A stretch of DNA of 14,151 nucleotides from Lentisphaeria bacterium UBA1829 (GTDB taxonomy: Bacteria; Verrucomicrobiota; Lentisphaeria; Victivallales; UBA1829). This document shows, in pieces, positions 1 to 6,342 of this stretch. A program made the translations under genes and the position numbers. Location: NCBI GenBank assembly GCA_002338895.1, contig DDJH01000024.1:4647-18797 (forward strand), read 5' to 3'. The number at the start of each line of letters is the position of its first letter. Position 1 is the stretch's first letter. The notes under the pieces are model-generated. The model was not told the origin of the DNA, made no database searches, and was given only the letters and a program-made list of their open reading frames with translations.

Positions 1-1368
1 CCCCGCCGTTACGGCGGCCTCAACTTCCCGACCACCATCTATACGATGATGACGGAAATGGTCGCGCGCGCCGATGCCTCGCTGCAGAACCTGATCGGTC
101 TGCAGGACATCGCGGAGACCATCTGCGAATTCGGTTCCGAAGAACAGCGTCAGAAATACCTGCCGCGCTTCGCGTCCGGCGAGGCCGACGGATCCATGGA
201 CCTCACGGAGCCGGATTCCGGTTCCGACCTTCAGTCCGTGCGCCTGAAAGCGACGCAGGGATCGGATGGGAAGTGGTATCTCAACGGCATGAAGCGCTTC
301 ATCACCAACGGCTGCTCGAAGATTCATCTGGTTCTCGCCCGCTCGAAGGAGGGAACGGTCGACGGACGCGGTCTTTCGATGTTCATCTGCGAGGCGTGTC
401 CGGAGCTGAAGGTCCGCCGCATCGAGCACAAGCTCGGCATCCACGGCGTGCCGACCGCCGAGCTGCAGTACAACAACGTTCCGGCGGAACTCTGCGGTCA
501 GGAACGTCGCGGTCTGACGAAGTATGTGATGAGCCTGATGAACGGCGCACGCGTTGCGATCAGCGGTCAGGCTCTCGGAATCGCGGAGGCCGCCTATCGC
601 GAAGCCCGGAAGTATGCGGCGGAGCGCGTGCAGTTCAAACAGAGCATCGACCAGTTCCCGGCGATCTATGAGATGCTCGCGAAGATGAAGATCAAAGTGA
701 CCGCCGCCCGGACCCTGCTGTATGAGACCACCCGGATGGTCGATCTGCGGTACTCCTACATGGCACTGGATGAACGCTCCGAGAAGGCGAAGTACTATTC
801 GAAGGTTGCCGCGGCGCTCACCCCGATGTGCAAGGCGCTTTCGACGGAGATCGCCAACCAGGTGGCCTACGACTGCATCCAGATCCACGGCGGAACGGGG
901 TATATGCACGACTTCGATGCGGAACGGTATTACCGCGATGCGCGCATCACCAATATTTACGAGGGAACCACGCAGCTGCAGGTTGTTGCGGCGATCGGCG
1001 GAATCATGCAGCGGGTGCTGGATCCGATGATTACGGAACTGCTGGGGGTCTCCTGCGAAGGGCTTGACTGCCGTCTGCTGAAGATGGTCGAGGAGATGTT
1101 CGAAAAACAGAAGGCCGCCGTGCAGTTTGTGGCGGAGAAGAAGGATTCGGCGTATCATGACCTCCGCGCCAGAAATCTGGTGGAGAATGAGACGATTGTG
1201 GTGGTCTCGCTGCTGATGCTCCGCGATGCGAAGAAGGATCCGAAGCGGGTGCCGCTGGCGGAACGCTATATCCTCGACGCGGTGCATGATTTTGAACGCA
1301 ATTATCAGATTGTGATGAGCGGGGATCTGTCGACGATCGACCGTCACCGCGACGTCATCGATTACTGA
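1..1368 (+). CDS. Acyl-CoA dehydrogenase with C-terminal extension (5' end outside window)
   Basis: A flavin enzyme that oxidises the alpha-beta bond of acyl-CoA esters to the trans-2-enoyl-CoA and passes electrons to electron-transfer flavoprotein. The frame is open from base 1, so the start codon lies upstream; 455 residues are visible. Seen: the FAD/substrate-binding stretch LTEPDSGSD (about visible residues 68-76), the ITNG motif, the C-terminal four-helix domain with QIHGGTGYMHDF, and IYEGTT with the catalytic glutamate at the expected place for medium-chain-type enzymes (codon 961-963). After this comes a further helical extension of roughly 120 residues, as in the long (about 600-residue) acyl-CoA dehydrogenases that carry a C-terminal domain. 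The ATG at 46 is internal, because conserved RYGGL sequence precedes it. The gene ends 19 bases before rpoZ, so the two are probably cotranscribed. Acyl-chain specificity cannot be read from the sequence. Confidence 0.93.
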   Translation, partial: PRRYGGLNFPTTIYTMMTEMVARADASLQNLIGLQDIAETICEFGSEEQRQKYLPRFASGEADGSMDLTEPDSGSDLQSVRLKATQGSDGKWYLNGMKRFITNGCSKIHLVLARSKEGTVDGRGLSMFICEACPELKVRRIEHKLGIHGVPTAELQYNNVPAELCGQERRGLTKYVMSLMNGARVAISGQALGIAEAAYREARKYAAERVQFKQSIDQFPAIYEMLAKMKIKVTAARTLLYETTRMVDLRYSYMALDERSEKAKYYSKVAAALTPMCKALSTEIANQVAYDCIQIHGGTGYMHDFDAERYYRDARITNIYEGTTQLQVVAAIGGIMQRVLDPMITELLGVSCEGLDCRLLKMVEEMFEKQKAAVQFVAEKKDSAYHDLRARNLVENETIVVVSLLMLRDAKKDPKRVPLAERYILDAVHDFERNYQIVMSGDLSTIDRHRDVIDY

Positions 1369-1387
1369 TTTCAGGAGGACGGAAAAA

Positions 1388-1681
1388 ATGAACAACGAAT
1401 ATCTGGAACGCGCCAAACAGGTTGTCCCGGATGCCAAAACGCTCATTCTTCTCGCATCCAGAAGAGCGAACGAACTGGCTTACGGAGCACGTCCGATGGT
1501 GCGCTGCAAGGATGAGAACCACCTCGATGTGGCTCTGCTGGAAATCGCAGAAGGAAAACTTGTGGCGAACTTCGACGCAGCTCCGGACGACTTCCTCAAG
1601 GAAATCAACGCCGTCAAGGAAGCCGCCAGACGGGAAAACGGCGAAGTGAGAATGAGAAATTCCCACCCGGCAAACGACTGA
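1388..1681 (+). CDS. rpoZ: DNA-directed RNA polymerase omega subunit
   Basis: Small accessory subunit of RNA polymerase that helps fold and hold the beta' subunit. The 97-residue product fits the family length. It has the family pattern: an N-terminal helix (YLERAKQVVPDAKTLILLAS), a basic RRANEL helix, a G-ARP-V turn, and a following helix that ends in ALLEIAEGKL. Start: ATG 1388 lies 9 bases after a perfect AGGAGG (1373-1378). The gene follows the acyl-CoA dehydrogenase by 19 bases and is closed by a strong intrinsic terminator (1706-1735), so it is probably the last gene of that transcript. The C-terminal 20 residues are charged and poorly conserved, as is usual. The family is short and divergent, so the call rests on overall pattern, not on catalytic residues. 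Confidence 0.85.
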   Translation: MNNEYLERAKQVVPDAKTLILLASRRANELAYGARPMVRCKDENHLDVALLEIAEGKLVANFDAAPDDFLKEINAVKEAARRENGEVRMRNSHPAND

Positions 1682-1705
1682 GCTGTTTGCCTGTCATGAA
1701 CTTCG

Positions 1706-1735
1706 GCGCGCCGTGTTTTGCGGCGCGCTTTTTTT
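1706..1735 (+). terminator. Rho-independent terminator after rpoZ
   Basis: A perfect 8-bp GC-only stem (GCGCGCCG 1706-1713 with CGGCGCGC 1721-1728) has a 7-base loop (TGTTTTG) and is followed directly by seven T (1729-1735). It lies 25 bases after the rpoZ stop and only 19 bases before the purE start codon. It is the only textbook intrinsic terminator in the window. Confidence 0.93.
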
Positions 1736-1754
1736 CAACAGAAAGGATCTCACC

Positions 1755-2261
1755 ATGTCGGATATCGCGATCGTTATGGGGAGCAAAAGCGATCTGATCT
1801 CTCTGAAAGGAGCGTTCGATGTACTGAACCGCTTCGGAGTCGGATTCACCGCGCGGGTTATCTCCGCGCATCGTACGCCGGATGCCGCCGCCGAATTTGC
1901 AAAGAATGCGGAAGCGGATGGATACCGGGTGATTATCTGTGCAGCCGGAATGGCCGCGCATCTTGCGGGAGTTATTGCCGCGCATACAACTCTGCCGGTT
2001 GTCGGCATTCCGATGGCCTGCGAGCCGTTCAATGGATTTGACGCTCTGCTGGCGATGGTGCAGATGCCGCCGGGAGTTCCCGTGGCCACGGTGACGGCGG
2101 GAAAGGCCGGAGCGAAAAATGCGGCTCTGCTCGCGATTTCCATTTTGGCGCTTTCCAATGCGGAACTCGCACAGAAACTGAAGGAGTTCCGCGTGGAACA
2201 GACCCGCAAGGTCGAAGAGGCGGATGCCTCGCTTCAGGACGAACTGGCAAAACTGAACTGA
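1755..2261 (+). CDS. purE: N5-carboxyaminoimidazole ribonucleotide mutase (PurE)
   Basis: Converts N5-CAIR to CAIR in de novo purine synthesis. The 168-residue product has the full family length. Motifs seen: MGSKSD (8-13), SAHRTP (37-42) with the catalytic histidine H39, AGMAAHLAGVIA (64-75), and the C-terminal QMPPGVPVATV...KAGAKNAALLA block (103-127). The GMAAHL pattern fits class I (bacterial N5-CAIR mutase) better than class II (AIR carboxylase). ATG 1755 is the start: it is preceded by an AAAGGA ribosome binding site (1742-1747), and MSDIAIVMGS matches the family N-terminus. A GTG further upstream at 1713 falls inside the terminator stem and is not a credible start. No purK is seen here. 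It is followed after 19 bases by the S41-like gene. Confidence 0.96.
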   Translation: MSDIAIVMGSKSDLISLKGAFDVLNRFGVGFTARVISAHRTPDAAAEFAKNAEADGYRVIICAAGMAAHLAGVIAAHTTLPVVGIPMACEPFNGFDALLAMVQMPPGVPVATVTAGKAGAKNAALLAISILALSNAELAQKLKEFRVEQTRKVEEADASLQDELAKLN

Positions 2262-2280
2262 AAAAAGTGGGATTCCTCCG

Positions 2281-3198
2281 ATGAAAGCGGTCTCCGTTCT
2301 GCTGGGTCTTCTGCTGGTGCTCTCCCTGTTCGGGGAGGAGAACGCAGTCGCTCCGGAGCAGACGGAGAAAAAAACGGATTCTCAGACGGTGCAGACGGAA
2401 TCCTCAAATGTCCAGACGGAGTTTCAGACGGTTTTTCTGCGCGATTTCCAATCGCTGTTTGAGATGCTCGGCCGCGAATATCCGGATTTTCTCCGGATGG
2501 TGTCCGGGAAAGATGCGGAAAAAGCGCTGACGGCCGTGATGAAAGCTCTTCGGAGCGGCGTGGAAGTGGATTCGTCGGGAACCGGAGCGGGGGGAAAGCC
2601 GGAGGACGAGAAGAAGAATCGTCCCGTTGCGGCGGAACCGGTCGTGCTCCGCCTGCGCAACGGCATCTGGTATCTGCGTATTTCGGAGCTGGACCGGAAC
2701 GCGTTCGAGCTGCTGCGGAAGACAGCCCGGGAGGCGGAACAGTTGCCGGGGCTGATTGTGGATCTGCGGTCCTGTTCGTCCGGAGAGTGGAGCAGTCGGC
2801 CGAAGGAGATCGGGGAGCTGTTCCGGCCGTCGCCGCTGCACACGGTGCTGCTGATCGGGCCGGGGACGGCGGGTGCGGGAGAGATTCTGGCAGCCCGGTT
2901 TCTGGCCTCGCATCGCGGGATCGGGATCGGAGAGCCGACGGCCGGAAAACCGTTCGGACGCAAAGAGGTGACGGTCTCCTCCCGCAAATGGCTGGTTCCG
3001 CAGCCGCCGGCCGGAGCGGAGGAGGTGCGCTATGAACCGTGTCTGCCGCAGATCCGGGTCGCGCCGGGCCGCCAGGCGCCGGTGGAGAAGCTGAAGCGGG
3101 ATGGGAATCCGTCGGAAACGGAGGATCCGGCGCTGATCCGCGCATCCGACCTGCTGATAAGTTTGGATCTTCTGGAACAAAAGGGGTTGAAAAAGTAA
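2281..3198 (+). CDS. Secreted S41-peptidase-like protein, probably without protease activity
   Basis: A 305-residue protein with a hydrophobic N-terminus (about residues 4-17) that looks like a signal peptide or membrane anchor. Next is a hydrophilic linker rich in Gln-Thr pairs (27-50), then a region about 120-262 that resembles the catalytic core of C-terminal processing (S41, CtpA/Prc) proteases: WYLRISELD, GLIVDLRS, VLLIGPGTAGAGEI, GIGIGEPTAGK. In active S41 enzymes the Gly-Thr/Ser-Ala-Ser-Ala-Ser-Glu motif gives the catalytic serine, 25 residues before the catalytic lysine. Here the lysine is kept (K223) but the serine position is glycine (G198), and the usual NNPGG loop is SCSSG. No PDZ domain is evident. 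The protein is therefore probably a non-enzymatic relative acting outside the cytoplasm; its role is unknown. The ribosome binding site is weak (GTGGGA, 2267-2272). It follows purE by 19 bases and ends 2 bases before the DUF486 gene. Confidence 0.72.
   Translation: MKAVSVLLGLLLVLSLFGEENAVAPEQTEKKTDSQTVQTESSNVQTEFQTVFLRDFQSLFEMLGREYPDFLRMVSGKDAEKALTAVMKALRSGVEVDSSGTGAGGKPEDEKKNRPVAAEPVVLRLRNGIWYLRISELDRNAFELLRKTAREAEQLPGLIVDLRSCSSGEWSSRPKEIGELFRPSPLHTVLLIGPGTAGAGEILAARFLASHRGIGIGEPTAGKPFGRKEVTVSSRKWLVPQPPAGAEEVRYEPCLPQIRVAPGRQAPVEKLKRDGNPSETEDPALIRASDLLISLDLLEQKGLKK
2359..2431 (+). repeat. Five copies of CAGACGG in the linker of the S41-like gene
   Basis: The heptamer CAGACGG occurs at 2359, 2383, 2392, 2413 and 2425, always in the same reading frame (spacings 24, 9, 21 and 12), and each copy encodes a Gln-Thr pair. 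It is a degenerate in-frame repeat inside the low-complexity linker that follows the signal peptide. Confidence 0.8.
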
Positions 3199-3200
3199 AC

Positions 3201-3545
3201 ATGCCTGTTATAGTTACCACAGGACTTCTGCTGATCTGTTCCAACTTGTTTATGACGTTTGCATGGTACGGGCACCTGAAGGATATGTCGGGCAAGCCGT
3301 GGTACCTTGCGGCGCTGGTAAGCTGGGAAATCGCGCTGTTCGAGTATCTGATCCAGGTTCCGGCGAACCGGATCGGATATGCGGGTGGACTCACACTCGC
3401 GCAGCTCAAGATCATGCAGGAGGTGATTACGCTCTCGGTGTTTGTGCCGTTCTCGATCGTGTACATGAAGGAGGGGTTCAAGCTCGACTACATCTGGGCG
3501 GCCCTCTGCCTGACCGGAGCGGTGTATTTTATGTTTCGGCATTGA
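3201..3545 (+). CDS. DUF486 family small membrane protein (DMT-like)
   Basis: A 114-residue integral membrane protein with four hydrophobic helices (about residues 3-22, 34-52, 70-88, 97-112). The segments SNLFMTFAWYGHLK, SWEIALFEYLIQVPANRIGY and LKIMQEVITLSVF are characteristic of DUF486, a compact family that resembles half of a drug/metabolite transporter. Its substrate is unknown and nothing here identifies one. ATG 3201 is chosen because the family N-terminus begins here. The start lies 2 bases after the stop of the previous gene, with only a modest AAGGGG 14 bases upstream, so translation is probably coupled to the gene before it. The frame is open further upstream, but that part overlaps the S41-like gene in another frame and has no family similarity. 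Confidence 0.9.
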   Translation: MPVIVTTGLLLICSNLFMTFAWYGHLKDMSGKPWYLAALVSWEIALFEYLIQVPANRIGYAGGLTLAQLKIMQEVITLSVFVPFSIVYMKEGFKLDYIWAALCLTGAVYFMFRH

Positions 3546-3571
3546 AACAGAACAGAAAAAAAGGAGGCGGT

Positions 3572-4168
3572 ATGATTCAGGAGATGGTGCAGACGGCCGG
3601 CAACTTCCTTGCCGGTGATATCGCAATGACGCTCTACTGGTGCGCGGCAATCGGCGGGACGGTCTTTTTCCTGTTTGCATTGCTGTTCTCCTCGTTTGAA
3701 ATCAGCGGGGTGGACTCCCCCGACGTCGCGGCGGACGGAACGTTCGATTCGATGGGACATGTGGATACCGGATTCGCGGATTTCCAGTTCATCAGCATGA
3801 AATCCATTTTCGCGTTCGTGACCATGTTCGGATGGACCGGCGTGGTGTGGGGAAATTCCGGATGGGGCGGGTTCTTCGCCGCCCTGCTGGTCGGACTGGT
3901 TGCCATGTTCCTGACCGCGCTGGCGATCTGGATGATGCTGAAGCTGCAGCATTCCGGAAACATCATGCCGGGAGAGATGGTCGGTTTGTCGGGAACGGTC
4001 TACATGACGATCCCCGCCGGACGCGCTGGAACGGGAAAAGTGACGGTGGCGGTACACGGAGCGACCTGCGAAGTGAATGCCGTTGCCGATGAGGAACTGC
4101 CCACGGGAACGGCGGTCAAACTGGTGAAAGCGCTGGAGCCGTCGAAATTCCTCGCGGAGAAAGTGTAA
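3572..4168 (+). CDS. NfeD/YuaF-like membrane protein with C-terminal OB-fold
   Basis: A 198-residue protein with three predicted membrane helices (about 18-42, 76-93, 97-122), an acidic loop (about 45-70) and a soluble C-terminal beta domain (about 132-195: GEMVGLSGTVYMTIPAGRAG ... GTAVKLVKAL). This is the layout of NfeD1b/YuaF-type proteins, which in other bacteria work with flotillins in membrane microdomains. The phrase FVTMFGWTGVVW in the second helix is typical. ATG 3572 has a strong AAGGAGG ribosome binding site (3561-3567), 4 bases away; the open frame runs further upstream but only as a shadow of the DUF486 gene. It lies 26 bases after that gene and 19 bases before thiL. No flotillin gene is present in the window, although it is the usual partner, so the working partner here is unknown. 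Confidence 0.8.
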   Translation: MIQEMVQTAGNFLAGDIAMTLYWCAAIGGTVFFLFALLFSSFEISGVDSPDVAADGTFDSMGHVDTGFADFQFISMKSIFAFVTMFGWTGVVWGNSGWGGFFAALLVGLVAMFLTALAIWMMLKLQHSGNIMPGEMVGLSGTVYMTIPAGRAGTGKVTVAVHGATCEVNAVADEELPTGTAVKLVKALEPSKFLAEKV

Positions 4169-4187
4169 GCGGGAAGAGTGCCGGAAG

Positions 4188-5069
4188 ATGGATGAGGAAC
4201 GACTGCTGGAGGATTTGAAACACGTGTTTCCGCAGCGTCCCGAAGTGGCGGTGGGTCCCGGGGACGATACGGCCGTGATCCGTCTGCCGGGATCGGACCG
4301 CCTGCTGCTTTCGACGGTCGATCAGGTGGTGGAAGGCGTCCATGTGCTGCCCGGAGAGGCGCCGGAACGGATCGCGGAAAAACTGGTGCGCCGCAATGTG
4401 AGCGATATTGCCGCGATGGGAGGAAGGCCTGCATATGCGATGCTGACGGTGGCGGGAAAACCGCTGTCGGAGGAGTTCCTGGGGGCGTTTCACCGCGGAG
4501 TTCAGAGGGCGTGTGCGGAATATGGGATTTGCGTGGTCGGCGGGGATGTGTCGTCGCTGCCGGAGGAAGGGGCGGTGTTCACGCTGTCGCTGCTCGGATT
4601 CGCGGAGGAGGGGTGCGTGAAGCTGCGCCGTGCCGCAAGGCCGGGAGATCTGCTCTGCGGAACCGGATGTTACGGACGGTCGTTTGAATCGGGGCATCAT
4701 CTGATGTTTCGTCCCCGTCTGCAGGAAGGGGTGTTTCTGGGAAAGAGTCCGGCGGTCCACGCGATGATGGATGTCAGCGACGGGCTGCTGAAGGATGCCC
4801 GCCGCATGGCGATGGAATCCGGACTCGCCCTCCGGTTCGAATGCGAACACATCCCGCTGCGTGCCGGAGCGTCGGTGGAGGATGCCCTCTGCGACGGAGA
4901 GGATTATGAACTGATCTGCGCGGTCGATCCGGCCGGAGCGGATGCGCTCTGCTCCGCCTTCCCGAATCTCTCGCGGATGGGGTGCTTTGTGAACGGGACC
5001 CCCGGAAGTGTTTCGGGAATTCCCGCCCTGAACAAGAAAGGATTCGATCATTTTCATGAAAACGTTTGA
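4188..5069 (+). CDS. thiL: Thiamine-monophosphate kinase (ThiL)
   Basis: ATP-dependent phosphorylation of thiamine monophosphate to thiamine diphosphate, the last step of cofactor synthesis. Motifs seen in order: GPGDDTAV (23-30, Mg-binding aspartates D26/D27), STVDQVVEGVH (42-52), RRNVSDIAAMGG (68-79), VVGGDVSS (116-123), MDVSDGLLKDARRM (194-207) and DGEDYELI (236-243). The protein is 293 residues, a little short for the family (about 310-350). The shortening is mainly in the segment between the TG-YG turn (159-163) and the DVSDGL motif, where the usual longer loop is compressed. All binding motifs are present, so it should be active. The ribosome binding site is weak. The gene overlaps tsaE by 14 bases, and the thiL-tsaE order is known from other bacteria such as Bacillus. 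Confidence 0.93.
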   Translation: MDEERLLEDLKHVFPQRPEVAVGPGDDTAVIRLPGSDRLLLSTVDQVVEGVHVLPGEAPERIAEKLVRRNVSDIAAMGGRPAYAMLTVAGKPLSEEFLGAFHRGVQRACAEYGICVVGGDVSSLPEEGAVFTLSLLGFAEEGCVKLRRAARPGDLLCGTGCYGRSFESGHHLMFRPRLQEGVFLGKSPAVHAMMDVSDGLLKDARRMAMESGLALRFECEHIPLRAGASVEDALCDGEDYELICAVDPAGADALCSAFPNLSRMGCFVNGTPGSVSGIPALNKKGFDHFHENV

Positions 5070-5481
5070 GACCTGTTCTCCGGAGGAAACGGAGACTCTG
5101 GCGGCGCAGATTGCCGCGGAAACCCGGCTGGGAACCATTCTGCTTCTGCGGGGCGATCTGGGGGCGGGAAAAACCGCGTTCGCCCGCGGATTCGCGCGCG
5201 GACTGGGGATTACCGATCCGGTGTCCAGCCCGACGTTCACCATCGTGCAGGAGTATGTCTGCCCGGACGGGCGCATGCTGTATCATATGGACCTCTATCG
5301 GATCAACGATTCCGACGCCGCGCTCGCGTTCGGCATCGACGATTTCCTGTTTGCCGACAACGCCATCTCTCTGATTGAATGGCCGGAACGCGCCGAGGAT
5401 CTCTATCCGCCGGATGCGGTCAATGTGGAAATCGCCCACACCGGCAGCGAGAACTGCCGCAGAATCACGATCCGGAACTGA
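5056..5481 (+). CDS. tsaE: tRNA t6A biosynthesis ATPase TsaE
   Basis: ATPase partner of TsaD/TsaB in forming N6-threonylcarbamoyladenosine at position 37 of ANN-decoding tRNAs. The product of 141 residues has the usual size. Seen: a Walker A motif GDLGAGKT (33-40), SSPTFTIVQEY (57-67), HMDLYRI with the conserved aspartate D79, and LIEWPER (106-112). It starts inside the 3' end of thiL (14-base overlap), which suggests translational coupling, and ends 3 bases before truA. In many genomes thiL-tsaE continues with tsaB and rimI; here the next gene is truA and neither tsaB nor rimI is in the window. Confidence 0.96.
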   Translation: MKTFETCSPEETETLAAQIAAETRLGTILLLRGDLGAGKTAFARGFARGLGITDPVSSPTFTIVQEYVCPDGRMLYHMDLYRINDSDAALAFGIDDFLFADNAISLIEWPERAEDLYPPDAVNVEIAHTGSENCRRITIRN

Positions 5482-5484
5482 ACG

Positions 5485-6291
5485 ATGGAGGAGCTTCGCA
5501 CGTTCAAAATGGAGCTGGCGTTCGACGGAACCGGCTACCATGGATGGCAGACGCAGCCCAATGGACTTGCGGTGCAGCAGGTCGTCGAGGAACGGTTGAG
5601 CCGGCTGTTCGGAAACATCCCGATCCGGATTCAGGGAAGCAGCCGGACCGACGCCGGAGTTCATGCGCTCGGACTGGTCGCCTCATTCCGCGCTCCCGAA
5701 CGGAGAAACATTCCCGCATGGAAGATCCTCAAGGCGATGAACCGGCTTCTGCCCGAGGATATCCGGGTCCGTTCGGTCGAGGAGGCGGAGCCGCAGTTCA
5801 ATGCCCGGTTCGCGGCAAAGGGAAAGTCGTATGTCTACGTCATCAACAGCGGGGAGATCAATCCGTTCACGTCGCGCTGGAGCTGGCGGCTGTTCGATTT
5901 CGAAAACCTGCCGGCGGTCCGTCAGGCGCTGGAGTCTCTGCGCGGAACCCACGATTTCACCAGTTTCGCGGTCGAATCGAAAAAATATGACGACCCCGTC
6001 CGATCCATCATCCGCGCCGAACTGTACGAGTGCGGTCCCATGAAGTGCATTCATTTCATCGGCGACGGATTTTTATACAAGATGGTGCGGAGCATGGTCG
6101 GTGTTCTTGCGGAAATCGGACGGAACCGCCTTCCTCCGGAGATCGTTCCCGAGCTTCTGGAGGCCCGCAACCGCTCCTGCGCCCGCGATACCGCTCCCGC
6201 CGCCGGTCTCTTCCTGATGAAGGTCTTCTACGAAAACAATGCGTGGGACCATTACCAGATGCGTTCGCTGCCGTGGGAGTTCTACTCCTGA
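5485..6291 (+). CDS. truA: tRNA pseudouridine(38-40) synthase TruA
   Basis: Isomerises uridines 38-40 in the anticodon stem-loop of tRNAs to pseudouridine. The 268-residue product covers the complete family. Seen: an N-terminal strand with the FDGTGYHGWQ motif (13-22), the catalytic motif GSSRTDAGVHA with aspartate D56, a KSYVY strand (about 123-127), the HDFTSFA motif near 160, and GDGFLYKMVRSMVG (about 203-216), which is typical of the C-terminal half. It starts 3 bases after tsaE, so the two tRNA-modification genes form a compact unit, and it closes the + strand run. The next gene, argC, is convergent, 39 bases away. Confidence 0.97.
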   Translation: MEELRTFKMELAFDGTGYHGWQTQPNGLAVQQVVEERLSRLFGNIPIRIQGSSRTDAGVHALGLVASFRAPERRNIPAWKILKAMNRLLPEDIRVRSVEEAEPQFNARFAAKGKSYVYVINSGEINPFTSRWSWRLFDFENLPAVRQALESLRGTHDFTSFAVESKKYDDPVRSIIRAELYECGPMKCIHFIGDGFLYKMVRSMVGVLAEIGRNRLPPEIVPELLEARNRSCARDTAPAAGLFLMKVFYENNAWDHYQMRSLPWEFYS

Positions 6292-6307
6292 CGCGTGGTT
6301 CGGTTTT

Positions 6308-6342
6308 CCCGATCCCCCCTCGGGCAGGGCTCAGCAGAGCCC
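6308..6342. repeat. Two adjacent hairpins at the truA/argC convergent junction
   Basis: CCCGA (6308-6312) pairs with TCGGG (6320-6324) around a 7-base loop. GGGCTC (6327-6332) pairs with GAGCCC (6337-6342) around AGCA. The second hairpin covers the argC stop codon. Neither is followed by a T-run on either strand, so they are only weak candidates for a bidirectional transcription end. An alternative 7-bp pairing CTCGGGC/GCCCGAG (6319-6325 with 6339-6345) also exists. Confidence 0.35.

Noticed and set aside
2234..3481. A 415-codon minus-strand open frame opposite the S41-like and DUF486 genes
   Set aside because: Low-complexity Pro/Arg/Ser-rich translation without motifs; two well-supported plus-strand genes occupy the same bases.
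6308..6342. Intrinsic terminator for truA or argC
   Set aside because: Hairpins are present but no T-run follows on either strand, so they are listed only as inverted repeats.
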